This document shows, one piece after another, positions 1-7,629 of a stretch of DNA of 64,000 nucleotides. Made by a program: the position numbers and the translations under genes. Position 1 is the first letter of the stretch. Every line of letters begins with the position of its first letter. Origin of the DNA: Kutzneria sp. 744 (GTDB taxonomy: Bacteria > Actinomycetota > Actinomycetes > Mycobacteriales > Pseudonocardiaceae); contig NZ_KK037166.1 in the NCBI RefSeq assembly GCF_000568255.1, positions 4,248,374-4,312,373 of the forward strand, read 5' to 3'. The notes under the pieces were generated by a model, which saw only the letters and a program-made list of their open reading frames with translations, was not told the DNA's origin and made no database searches.

Positions 1-18
1 CTCGCCCTCGCCGTCCAT
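1..18 (-). CDS. possible 5' end of a gene leaving the window on the left
   Basis: An ATG on the minus strand at 18 is preceded by a GGGAG-type ribosome binding site about eight bases upstream and begins M-D-G-E-G-E before the window ends. Only six codons are visible, so no function can be given. The region between it and the glycosidase gene on the plus strand contains a clear palindrome, which fits a divergent promoter region. This could equally be chance. Confidence 0.22.
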
Positions 19-47
19 CTGCCCACTCCCTCGCGAACCCTCGAGCA

Positions 48-64
48 ACTTTGTAACACAAAGT
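48..64. promoter_or_regulatory. 17-bp perfect palindrome, likely operator
   Basis: ACTTTGT-aac-ACAAAGT is a perfect inverted repeat with 7-bp arms and a 3-bp centre, AT-rich in a GC-rich setting. It lies about 80 bp upstream of the glycosidase start and about 30 bp upstream of a possible divergent start at 18. Such short AT-rich dyads are typical binding sites of small HTH repressors. No regulator gene can be linked to it from this window. Confidence 0.5.
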
Positions 65-142
65 ACCTCGTCCCGCAAAGAGATCATGGTGTGGGTTACC
101 CTGTGATCACGCTGGGTCACCCGCGCGAGGGGGGAGCGCCAC

Positions 143-1372
143 ATGCCCGATCTGCCGTTGATCTCCGGCCCCGAGTTCCCGATCGGCCTCTACTGGCCGC
201 CGCCGCCGGAATTCACCACACTCGCGCGCTACCAGGAGATCGCCGCCGCCGGCTTCACCTTCCTGATCACCGGCAACTACCTGGGCGACGGCACCATCAT
301 CGGCTCGGCGCTGCAGCAGGCCGACGCGGTCGGCCTGAAGGTGCTGGTGTTCGAGGACACGCAGCTGCTCAACCTCACCCGCTGGTTCACCCTCGGCGAC
401 GACCGCTCCGCGCCGATGTCGATCTCCATGTCCGACGGCGCCGAGCTGATCCGCCGGGTCGAGGCGGCCTACGGCCCGCATCCCTCGCTGGCCGGCTACA
501 ACCTGTTCGACGAGCCGGACTACAACAAGTTCGACACCGTCGGCCGAGCCTTCCAGCTCGTGCGGCAGAACGCCCCGGCCCGCCTGCCGTACTGCAACCT
601 CTTACCGGATCTCGGCCGCGCGCCCGGCGACTACCCGAACTACCTGGAACGGTTCTGCCAGGTGGTGCAGCCCTCCCTGCTCTCGTTCGACCGCTACCCG
701 ATGACCTCGGCGTCCGGCTCGTTCGACGTCGACTACTTCACCAACTGGGTGGACTTCCGCGAGGTCGGCCTGCGGCACAACCTGCCGACGTGGACCTACA
801 TCCAGGCGGTCGGAACCAACTGGTACCGGGTGCCGACCACCGCCGAGATGCTCTTCCTGATCAACGTCAGCCTGGCCTACGGCTGCAAGGGGATCCAGTA
901 CTTCACCTACTGGCAGCCGGATCCGGCCCGCGGCGAGGACTTCCAGCCGGCGCTGATGGACCTCAACGGCAACCAGACCGCCCGCTACCAGGGCGCCAGG
1001 ACGATCAACACGACCTGGCTGCGACAGGTCGGCCGGGAGCTCAAGCCGCTGGTGTCCGAGCGGGTCATGCACTTCGAGGAGCCGGCCGACCCGGCGCGGA
1101 TCACCGAGTTCAGCCCGGACGCCTTCGTCAGCACCGTGGCCGGGGATCCGGTGATCCTCGGGCAGTTCACCTCGGGCGCGCCGGGCCGCTGGCTGCTCGT
1201 GGTCAACCGCTCGTTCAGCGCCGCCAGCACGACCTCGCTGTGGTTCGGGCCCGCGGTGTCGTCGGTGACGCTGTTCGATCCGGGCTCCCAGACCTACCGG
1301 CCGGTGCGTGACCCTTCCACCGTCACGGTGATGCTGCCGGCCGGCGGCGCGGCGCTATACCGCCTCCAGTAG
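143..1372 (+). CDS. putative cytosolic TIM-barrel glycoside hydrolase
   Basis: The 409-residue protein has no signal peptide, and its pattern of alternating hydrophobic strands resembles a TIM barrel of the clan GH-A kind. The segment around residues 119-126 (N-L-F-D-E-P-D) places Glu124 at the end of a strand, where the catalytic acid usually lies, and aromatic-rich loops (YFTYWQPD near residue 255) resemble a sugar-binding cleft. I cannot assign a GH family or substrate. A TTA leucine codon at 602-604 suggests possible bldA-type translational control. The 3' end overlaps the convergent SnoaL-like gene by 18 bp. The secreted GH79-like gene 3 kb away suggests a wider glycan-use region. Confidence 0.7.
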   Translation: MPDLPLISGPEFPIGLYWPPPPEFTTLARYQEIAAAGFTFLITGNYLGDGTIIGSALQQADAVGLKVLVFEDTQLLNLTRWFTLGDDRSAPMSISMSDGAELIRRVEAAYGPHPSLAGYNLFDEPDYNKFDTVGRAFQLVRQNAPARLPYCNLLPDLGRAPGDYPNYLERFCQVVQPSLLSFDRYPMTSASGSFDVDYFTNWVDFREVGLRHNLPTWTYIQAVGTNWYRVPTTAEMLFLINVSLAYGCKGIQYFTYWQPDPARGEDFQPALMDLNGNQTARYQGARTINTTWLRQVGRELKPLVSERVMHFEEPADPARITEFSPDAFVSTVAGDPVILGQFTSGAPGRWLLVVNRSFSAASTTSLWFGPAVSSVTLFDPGSQTYRPVRDPSTVTVMLPAGGAALYRLQ

Positions 1373-1939
1373 CCAGACCTGCCCCTCGCGGTAGAGCCGG
1401 CGGGTGGCCTCGTCGTGCAGGCCCGGCAGTCCCGGCCGAACCTGCGCGCCGCAGGCCACCTCCTGGAGGTAGGCCAGGTGCCGGTAGCCGACCGGGAACC
1501 GGGCCAGGCGGTCGGCGTCCAAGCCCAGGACGGCCGCCGGGTCGAGGGCGTGCATGCGGTCGGACTCGTAGATCGGTTGACGGTGTGCCATACGCCATTC
1601 GCCCTCATGGCGCGCGAAGAAGTCGTAGAACCGGCCGGTGCACACCACGTCGACCTCGACGCCGTGCACGACTCCGCGCTGGGTGATGGTCATCTTGGTC
1701 TGGGCGATGGCGTGGCCGCCCACGACGTCGACCGCGGTGCCGCCCAGGAAATGCAGAATCCGCACGCCCTCGGCGAAACCCTTGCGGCTGGCCCGGATGA
1801 ACTCCTCGTACGGGCCCTCGAACCAGGTGGCGCTCATCCAGCCGTTGGGGTGCCAGACGTCGCGAAAGCGGTCCCAATCGCCGGCGTCGCGATAGAGGAC
1901 CCAACGCTGCACCACCGCGGAGATCTCCAGTTCGTCCAT
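1355..1939 (-). CDS. SnoaL-like / NTF2-fold polyketide cyclase-family protein
   Basis: The 194-residue protein starts MDELEISAVVQRWVLYRDAGDWDRF-like, the usual opening helix of SnoaL-like domains (seen here as acid-rich helix followed by W-D). It continues with alternating beta strands typical of the NTF2-like cone fold (roughly residues 5-135). The last 50 residues are an extension beyond the usual domain. Members act as small cyclases, dehydratases or isomerases, or simply as ligand-binding proteins, so substrate is unknown. It is divergent from the adjacent IclR regulator, with a 72-bp gap containing a dyad, so it is the most likely local target of that regulator. Confidence 0.75.
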   Translation of the reverse strand: MDELEISAVVQRWVLYRDAGDWDRFRDVWHPNGWMSATWFEGPYEEFIRASRKGFAEGVRILHFLGGTAVDVVGGHAIAQTKMTITQRGVVHGVEVDVVCTGRFYDFFARHEGEWRMAHRQPIYESDRMHALDPAAVLGLDADRLARFPVGYRHLAYLQEVACGAQVRPGLPGLHDEATRRLYREGQVWLLEAV

Positions 1940-1975
1940 CTCTCGACGCTAGGAGTGACCCACGAGTACGGTCGA

Positions 1976-1995
1976 CACCGGACTTCCACCCGGTG
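1976..1995. promoter_or_regulatory. inverted repeat in the IclR/SnoaL divergent region
   Basis: CACCGG-N8-CCGGTG is a perfect 6-bp inverted repeat located 17 bp upstream of the IclR start codon and about 37 bp upstream of the divergent SnoaL-like start. Its position suits an operator for autoregulation and control of the divergent gene. The arms are short, so this is a candidate only. Confidence 0.4.
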
Positions 1996-2011
1996 AAAGG
2001 ACTGGTCGACG

Positions 2012-2758
2012 ATGGCAGCGGAGCCTCGGCGCAGCGTGGTGCGCAGGCTGCTCAGCGTCCTGGCCACCTTCGACACCATGACGCCCACCCAGTCGCTGAC
2101 CGAGATAGCCGCCCGCACCGAGCTGCCCTTGCCCACCGCGCACCGGTTCCTGGCCGAGCTGACCACCGGCGGTTGGCTGGAACGGTTGCCGGACGGGCGA
2201 TACCGGGTGGGGCTGCGGCTGTGGAAGCTCGGCACGCTCGCCCCCAGCTACCGCAACCTGCGCGAGCTCGCCCTGCCGTACATGCAGGATCTCCAGCACG
2301 CCACCCGGGAAAGCGTCCAACTGGCCGTGCTCGACGGGCGGACCGCGCTGTGCGTGGAGAACATCAACGGCGTGCGATCGGTGTCGACGATGAGCCGCAT
2401 CGGCGGCCGATTGCCGTTGCATGCCACCGGAACCGGCAAGGTGCTGCTGGCCGCGGCCGGCACCGAGTTGCTGAAGGCGCTGGCGGAGAAGGGATTCCGC
2501 CGCTTCACCCGGTACACGATCATCGAGCCCGGGCGGCTGGCCCGCAACCTGGAGGCCGTGCGGGACGAGCAGGTCGCCTTCTCCCGCGAGGAGATGACCC
2601 TCGGCGCGTGCTCGGTGGCCTCGCCCGTGACCGGCGAATCCGGCGAGGTCATCGCCGCGGTGTCGATCGTGGCTCACTCGTCGGTGGACATCGACCGGCT
2701 GGCCTTCGCCGTGCGGACCGCGGCCAGCGGCATCTCCCGCCAGACCCGGCTGCTGTAG
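2012..2758 (+). CDS. IclR-family transcriptional regulator
   Basis: The 248-residue protein has the IclR layout: an N-terminal winged helix-turn-helix (about residues 8-65, including SLTEIAARTELPLPTAHRFL) followed by a ligand-binding domain (about 80-245) with the characteristic LPLHATGTGKVLLA segment near residues 135-148. IclR proteins control small carbon-catabolic loci and bind small organic effectors. The gene is divergent from the SnoaL-like gene. ATG at 2012 gives the expected family length. The effector is not predictable from sequence. Confidence 0.92.
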   Translation: MAAEPRRSVVRRLLSVLATFDTMTPTQSLTEIAARTELPLPTAHRFLAELTTGGWLERLPDGRYRVGLRLWKLGTLAPSYRNLRELALPYMQDLQHATRESVQLAVLDGRTALCVENINGVRSVSTMSRIGGRLPLHATGTGKVLLAAAGTELLKALAEKGFRRFTRYTIIEPGRLARNLEAVRDEQVAFSREEMTLGACSVASPVTGESGEVIAAVSIVAHSSVDIDRLAFAVRTAASGISRQTRLL

Positions 2759-2828
2759 GCCGTTTGTCACGGCTGAACCGTGATCACCGGCCCAGGCGAC
2801 TCGCCGGGCAACGGCCCAGAATCGGGGC

Positions 2829-3486
2829 ATGCGCTTCCCCGTACTGACCGCCGGCGTGACGGCCGTGACCGCCGTCGTGGACATCGTGCAGTTCGCCGTT
2901 CCCGGCACGTTGGAGCGGCTGGAACGGACGCCCGCCCTGCTGCACGGCGAGTGGTGGCGGGCCGTGACCTCGCTGTTCGTGCAGGACGGCGGCATCGCCG
3001 GCACCGTGTCCAACCTGCTGTTCCTGGTGCTGCTGGGCACCCTCGCCGAGCAGGTTCTCGACAAGCCGCGGTGGCTGGTGCAGTACTTCGGCGTCGGCAT
3101 CGCCAGCGAGTTCCTCGGGTGCCTGTGGAGGATACCGGCGGCGGCAACTCCATCGCCCTCTGCGGGGAGACGGTTCCGTGGCCGTGGCACTGTGGCGGCG
3201 CGACGCCCGGCTGCCGGGGTGGGCCCCGCCGGCCGCCATGCTGTGGTGCGGGGCGTTGCTCGCCACGGCGTGGCTCCCCCTGATCTTCGTCGGCATCGTC
3301 GCGGCGGCCGTCATGCAGCGGCGGGCCTGGGCCATGCGGCCGGCCGCCGTCAGCGTGCTCGCCGTCGGCATCGCGTTGTCGGCCCTGACCAACCTGCACG
3401 GCGGCTCGCTGCTGATCGGCCTGGTGGTGGCCCTGGGCACCGCACCGCGGCGAAATTCGGCCGCGATCGCCGCGCCCGCTGCCTAG
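2829..3486 (+). pseudogene. rhomboid-like membrane protein, interrupted by two frameshifts
   Basis: Three consecutive reading frames together encode one rhomboid-like integral membrane protein of about 219 residues. Frame one (2829 to about 3128) gives the first membrane segments and the W-R-A-V-T-S-L-F motif typical of rhomboid loop 1. A second frame (about 3128-3165) carries GGGNSIALCG, matching the G-x-S-x region of rhomboids. A third frame (about 3165-3486) supplies the remaining hydrophobic helices. Each transition is explained by one missing G in a run of Gs (near 3128 and 3165). Either two base-calling errors or a decayed gene. The joined product resembles actinobacterial rhomboid-family proteins, some of which are inactive; I do not see a clear catalytic His. 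Confidence 0.65.
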
Positions 3487-3495
3487 GCTGCCGAT

Positions 3496-4053
3496 GTGGG
3501 CGAAATCGACCTGATTGCGGCGTTTCCGGCGCGCTTCGCGGCTGACGCGCGGGTGGCCGTCGAGGTCATGCCGCCGCCCCGGCTGTGGAACGCCACGCCG
3601 TTCGAGGTCGAGGTGGACGGCGAGACCGTGGCGATCCCGGATCGGCTCTACCACGTCGAACCCACGCCCGCCGCGGAGTCCGGGCTCACAGCCACGCAGC
3701 GGCTGATCCTGGACTGCCTCTACACGCGCAACAACGACGGCTGGGTCCGACAGCGGCGGCTGGCCACGCTGCTCGACTCCACCGAGCCGTTCGTGGCCCC
3801 GTTCGTGCTGAAGCTCGTCGGCGAGTACGTGCTGGAGATCGTGAGGACCATCGAGGATGCCGCCCCGGGGCCGTACCCGGACTTCGCCGCCCGCAATCCG
3901 GCCTTCGTCGGACTCACCATGGCCCGGGTCATCAGCTACTGGAACGAGTACTACCGGCGCAGCTACCGCGGCTACCGGGACTATCACGACTATCCGGGCT
4001 ACCGGGTGCTGCGTCGGTTGACCGGATCCGCGGGAAACCGCAGTTCGGTGTGA
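3496..4053 (+). CDS. conserved hypothetical protein (185 aa)
   Basis: A GTG start ten bases after the rhomboid-like gene opens a soluble 185-residue protein. The central part (about residues 60-110) contains a helical segment with TATQRLILDCLY and RRLATLLDS that looks like a winged-helix or similar small domain. The C-terminal 40 residues are rich in Tyr and Arg (Y-R-R-S-Y-R-G-Y-R-D-Y motif), an unusual composition. No family could be recognised. It is probably co-transcribed with the rhomboid-like gene. Confidence 0.65.
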   Translation: MGEIDLIAAFPARFAADARVAVEVMPPPRLWNATPFEVEVDGETVAIPDRLYHVEPTPAAESGLTATQRLILDCLYTRNNDGWVRQRRLATLLDSTEPFVAPFVLKLVGEYVLEIVRTIEDAAPGPYPDFAARNPAFVGLTMARVISYWNEYYRRSYRGYRDYHDYPGYRVLRRLTGSAGNRSSV

Positions 4054-4061
4054 TGCTGGGC

Positions 4062-4126
4062 GCGACTCGCGGGGGTGTGCTCGAAGCTGTGGTTCGGTGG
4101 GTCTGGGACCGTGACTCGCGGGGGGT
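4062..4126 (+). repeat. two direct copies of a short GACTCGCGGGGG repeat
   Basis: GCGACTCGCGGGGGT (4062-4076) and GTGACTCGCGGGGGG (4111-4125) lie 49 bp apart between two same-strand genes. The same core, on the right arm and as reverse complement on the left arm, forms the outer ends of the large inverted repeat at 10349-10470. This looks like a dispersed intergenic element with copies or half-copies at both sites. Function unknown. Confidence 0.6.
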
Positions 4127-4220
4127 GTGGGAGCGCTACCAGGTGGGTGTTGACCGAATCGGTTCAGGTTGCGAGGATCGTGACTGCCTCCGCCAGAGTG
4201 ACGCTCCCGGAGGTGTACCC

Positions 4221-5570
4221 ATGATCCGGTTCCCAGCACTGCTGGGCTCGGTGGCGCTGGCCGTGACCTGCCTCGCCGCGCCCGCGGCCCAGGCCGTCAC
4301 GGCCGGGCCGGCGGTCACGGTCGGCGCGGCCGCCAGCGGCCACGTCGGCCAGGACTTCGCCGGCTTCAGCTACGAGAAGGACCGCATCGGCGCGGGCATG
4401 TTCGACGCCGCCGACACCAATCTGGTGCGACTGTTCCGGCTGCTCGGCCCGAGCTCGCTGCGCGTCGGGGCCAACCTGGTCGACATGACGCCGTGGAACC
4501 CGAACGGGGCCGGCGGCTCGCCGACCGAGGTCGCCCCGTCCGACGTGCTCAAGCTGGCCAAGTTCGCCAAGGCGACCGGCTGGAGCGTGATCTACGGCCT
4601 CAACCTCAAGACCGGCACGCCGGAGAGCGCGGCCGACGAGGCGGCGTTCGCCGCCAAGGCGCTGGGCCACAGCCTGGCGGCGTTCGAGGTCGGCAACGAG
4701 CCGAACTTCTACCGCACCGAGGCGGCCTACGAGGCGTCGTACGAGTCCTACGTGACGGCGATCCGGGCCAAGGTGCCGGGCGCGGTGTTCGACGGCCCGG
4801 GCGTGACGAACGGCCAGAACGCGTGGCTGCCGCCGTTCACGGCCAAGGAGAAGTCCAACGGCCTGAGCATGCTGACCATGCACAGCTACATCGGAGACCA
4901 GACCACCGGCACCATCGCCGGCATGCTGGCCGCCAACGGCAAGGGCTACGAGGACAAGGACGAGACGGCGCTGCAAACCGCCAAGGCGGCCAACAACATC
5001 CCGAAGTGGCGGATGAGCGAAGCCAACTCGTACTACCACGGCGGCACCGCCGGGGTGAGCAACGTGCAGGCGGCTTCCCTTTGGTCGCTGGACTTCATGT
5101 ACGGCATCGCCGCGCACAACGGTGACGGCGTGAACTTCCACGGCGGCACCTCGACGCAGTGGCCGCTGAACTACTCGCCGATCAAGTTCGACAACCTGGC
5201 GCCGGTGGGCGTGCAGGGTGTGTTCTACGGCGAGCTGCTGTGGTCGCTGGCCGGCACGGGCGCCGTGCACCCGGCCACCGTCACCGGCGCGACCGACGTG
5301 ACGGCGTGGGGTATCGGCAACAACGTCATCGTCAACAACAAGGGCACGTCGGCGCAGACGTTCACGGTGAACCTGCGCTCGGCGGCGTTCATGGGCACCG
5401 AGTACGTGCTGACCGCCCCGACGCTGGACTCCACCGCGATCACCATCGCCGGCTCGGGCGTGGACGTGAAGGGCTCGTTCCACCCGGCGCCGAAGCTGGT
5501 GCGCGTGCACGGCCACACGGCGACGATCACCGTGCCGGCCGGCAGCGCCGCGCTGCTGAAGACGGTCTGA
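4221..5570 (+). CDS. secreted GH79-like beta-glucuronidase/heparanase-family enzyme
   Basis: The 449-residue protein begins with a signal peptide (residues 1-25, cleavage after A-Q-A). It then has a TIM barrel in which FEVGNEPNFY places the likely acid/base Glu160 and WRMSEANSYYHGG places the likely nucleophile Glu267, the spacing seen in GH79 and related clan A enzymes. A C-terminal beta-sandwich (about residues 365-449) ends the chain, as in GH79. The enzyme would act outside the cell on uronate- or galactose-containing glycans; substrate not determined. An AGGTG ribosome binding site precedes the ATG at 4221. Transcription probably ends at the hairpin just downstream. Confidence 0.8.
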   Translation: MIRFPALLGSVALAVTCLAAPAAQAVTAGPAVTVGAAASGHVGQDFAGFSYEKDRIGAGMFDAADTNLVRLFRLLGPSSLRVGANLVDMTPWNPNGAGGSPTEVAPSDVLKLAKFAKATGWSVIYGLNLKTGTPESAADEAAFAAKALGHSLAAFEVGNEPNFYRTEAAYEASYESYVTAIRAKVPGAVFDGPGVTNGQNAWLPPFTAKEKSNGLSMLTMHSYIGDQTTGTIAGMLAANGKGYEDKDETALQTAKAANNIPKWRMSEANSYYHGGTAGVSNVQAASLWSLDFMYGIAAHNGDGVNFHGGTSTQWPLNYSPIKFDNLAPVGVQGVFYGELLWSLAGTGAVHPATVTGATDVTAWGIGNNVIVNNKGTSAQTFTVNLRSAAFMGTEYVLTAPTLDSTAITIAGSGVDVKGSFHPAPKLVRVHGHTATITVPAGSAALLKTV

Positions 5571-5578
5571 TCCCGTTG

Positions 5579-5616
5579 TCCTGAACCGCCGTCGTTGTCC
5601 AGGCGGCGGTTCAGGA
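5579..5616. terminator. bidirectional hairpin between GH79-like gene and lysR
   Basis: A perfect 13-bp stem (5579-5591 with 5604-5616) and 12-base loop sits between the convergent GH79-like and LysR genes and overlaps the last codon of the latter. There is no strong U-tract, as is usual in GC-rich actinomycetes. Confidence 0.7.
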
Positions 5617-6495
5617 CACGGCGCCGCGGATGATGTCGCGGAGCCAGCGCTGTGCGGGGTCGGCGTCCAGGCGGGCGTGCCACAGCATGGTGACCTCCAC
5701 CTCCGGCAGCGCGACGGGGATGGGAAACGACCGCACACCAACGGTTGCGCCGTACATGTCGGCCAGTCGGCGTGGCACCAGGCCGATGAGGTGGCTCGAC
5801 GCCACCAGATGCAGGGCCACCACGAAGGTCGGCACGACGGCGGCGACATGCCGCTGCCGCCCAACGGCTTCCAGCGCGTCATCAAGGGGACCGCGGGCCC
5901 GGCCCCGGCGCGAGGCCGAGACGTGCGGATGCCGGCACAGCTGGGCCACCGTGGGCCGCCGGCTCAGGGCGCTGTCCGCACGAACGATGCCGACCACGCT
6001 TTCCTTGTACAGCACCGCGGTGCGGATGTCGGTGGCCGGCTCCTCGACCACGCCGATGTCGATGTCGATGGAGCCGTCGCGCAGGGCTTCGGCGCTCTCG
6101 CTGCCTTCGGCGACGAAGCGCAGCACCACACCGGGCGCGACCGCCGCCACGGCGTCCATCACGGCCGTGACGAGCGTGGCGGCGACGCCGTCGTTGATAC
6201 GCAAGGTGAATGTCCGCTTGAGGTCGGCGACCGAGACCTCGCGGTCGGCACTGATCAGGGCGGACGCCTCGTCGAGCAGGGACCGCACCCGGGGCGCGGT
6301 GCGCAGCGCGAACGGCGTGGGGGCCATGCCCCGGCCGGCCCGCACCAGGATCGGGTCGTCCATGGCCCGCCGCAGCCGGCCCAGCGCCCGGCTGGTGGCC
6401 GGGATGGACAGGTGCAGGCGCTCGGCCGCACCCGTCACACTGCCGTCCTGGAGCAGCGCGTCGAACACGCGCAGCAGGTTCAGGTCGAGCTCCAT
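5611..6495 (-). CDS. LysR-family transcriptional regulator
   Basis: The 294-residue protein opens with MELDLNLLRVFDALLQDGSVTGAAERL, the standard LysR winged helix-turn-helix (residues 1-65, shown here as the usual L-L-R-V-F-D-A-L start). A periplasmic-binding-like effector domain (about 90-290) follows. The ATG at 6495 was preferred over upstream starts because it begins exactly at the HTH. A LysR-type T-N11-A dyad lies directly upstream, and the divergent beta-propeller gene starts 97 bp away, so autoregulation and control of that gene are likely. Confidence 0.92.
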   Translation of the reverse strand: MELDLNLLRVFDALLQDGSVTGAAERLHLSIPATSRALGRLRRAMDDPILVRAGRGMAPTPFALRTAPRVRSLLDEASALISADREVSVADLKRTFTLRINDGVAATLVTAVMDAVAAVAPGVVLRFVAEGSESAEALRDGSIDIDIGVVEEPATDIRTAVLYKESVVGIVRADSALSRRPTVAQLCRHPHVSASRRGRARGPLDDALEAVGRQRHVAAVVPTFVVALHLVASSHLIGLVPRRLADMYGATVGVRSFPIPVALPEVEVTMLWHARLDADPAQRWLRDIIRGAVS

Positions 6496-6514
6496 AGTTG
6501 CATTGTACGCAACT
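6496..6514. promoter_or_regulatory. LysR-type T-N11-A box
   Basis: AGTTGC-attgtac-GCAACT is a perfect 6-bp inverted repeat containing TTGC-N7-GCAA, which fits the LysR T-N11-A consensus. It abuts the lysR start codon and lies within the lysR/beta-propeller divergent region. Confidence 0.6.
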
Positions 6515-6592
6515 GTCTGTTGCCACATTTGCGTGGCGCGACCTATCAGAGCGCTCCTAGCGTTGTGGGCACGACAACGAAGGAGACGCATC

Positions 6593-7624
6593 ATGCCGAG
6601 CACCGGTGACCAACTCGCGGTGGTCAGCCAGGGCGCCTGCACCGTCGCACTGCTGGACGCCGTCGATCACGGCGTGCGGACGGTGCTGACCGTGCCCGCC
6701 CAGCCGCACGAGCTGCTGTTCGACGCCGAGCACCGCCTGCTGTACTGCACCAGCACCTATCACGACGGCTACTACGACGCCAACGCCGGCCGCAACCACC
6801 AGCTCACCGTGATCGACCCGGACGCCGGGCGGATCGTGGAGGTGCTGGACCTCTCCCCCGAGCACGGCCCGCACGGGCTCGCCCTCGACGCGGCCCGCCG
6901 CCTGCTTTACGTCAGCGTCGAAGCCGGGCCGGCCGGTCCGGGCGGGGTGGTCGTGTTGGACACGGTCACCCGCCGAGTGTTGCGGCGGATCGACACGCTG
7001 GCCCCCGGCCCGCATTGGTTCGCCCTCGACCCGGGCGGCGAATTCGGCTATGCCACGAACAAAGAGGCGCCGTACGTCACCGTCGTCGAGCTGGCCACCG
7101 GCACGCTGGTGGACAAGATCCCGGTACCGGGCAGCGAGGGCGTTTCCCTCAGCCCGGACGGCTCGACCCTCGCCGTGGCCGCGCCGAAGGCCGGCACGCC
7201 CGGCGCGGAGCCGGGCGTGCGGCTGATCGACACCGGGACCGGCGTGATCGTGCGGACCCTGCCGACCGAGCGGTTCGTGATCCCGGTGCACTGGACCTCG
7301 ACCGGTCTGCTGCTGGCCGGCGAGCTCGGGCCGAACGGCGTCAAGTTCGACCCGAACCCCCGGCCCGACGGCCGGCTGGCGGTGTGGGCCGGGCCGTCGC
7401 CGACCGCCGTCGAGCCGGTCGGCTCGGCTCCGGTCGGCGCCGGCCCGCTCACCCTGACGTCCTCGCCCGAGGGCGATCGTGCTTACCTGGCCGGCATTTT
7501 CGACTCCACGGTCACCGTGATCGACCTGACCGTGCCACCCCGGCCGGCGGTGCTGGACACCCTCGCCATCCCGCGGGCCGGCATGGCCGGCGCGCACGGC
7601 TTGGCGTACATCCCGGCGGCCTGA
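6593..7624 (+). CDS. YncE-like beta-propeller protein
   Basis: The 343-residue protein consists of repeated blade-like units of about 45 residues with D-x-x-T/G strands (for example VTVVELATGTLVDKIPVPG and VRLIDTGTGVIVRTLP), as in YncE/surface-antigen beta-propellers. No signal peptide is seen, so it is probably cytosolic. AAGGAG lies eight bases upstream of the ATG at 6593. It is divergent from the LysR gene and is its likely target. Such proteins bind ligands or have lactonase-like activity; nothing here decides which. Confidence 0.75.
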   Translation: MPSTGDQLAVVSQGACTVALLDAVDHGVRTVLTVPAQPHELLFDAEHRLLYCTSTYHDGYYDANAGRNHQLTVIDPDAGRIVEVLDLSPEHGPHGLALDAARRLLYVSVEAGPAGPGGVVVLDTVTRRVLRRIDTLAPGPHWFALDPGGEFGYATNKEAPYVTVVELATGTLVDKIPVPGSEGVSLSPDGSTLAVAAPKAGTPGAEPGVRLIDTGTGVIVRTLPTERFVIPVHWTSTGLLLAGELGPNGVKFDPNPRPDGRLAVWAGPSPTAVEPVGSAPVGAGPLTLTSSPEGDRAYLAGIFDSTVTVIDLTVPPRPAVLDTLAIPRAGMAGAHGLAYIPAA

Positions 7625-7629
7625 TTCCC

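Noticed and set aside
103-110. GTGATCAC palindrome near the first gene as a CRP-type site
   Set aside because: Only 8 bp and without the second half-site expected for a CRP operator.
2767-4239. long minus-strand frame across rhomboid-like and hypothetical genes
   Set aside because: Runs antisense through three genes with low-complexity Arg/Pro-rich sequence.
4164-5885. long minus-strand frame opposite the GH79-like gene
   Set aside because: Antisense shadow; the plus-strand gene has signal peptide and catalytic motifs.
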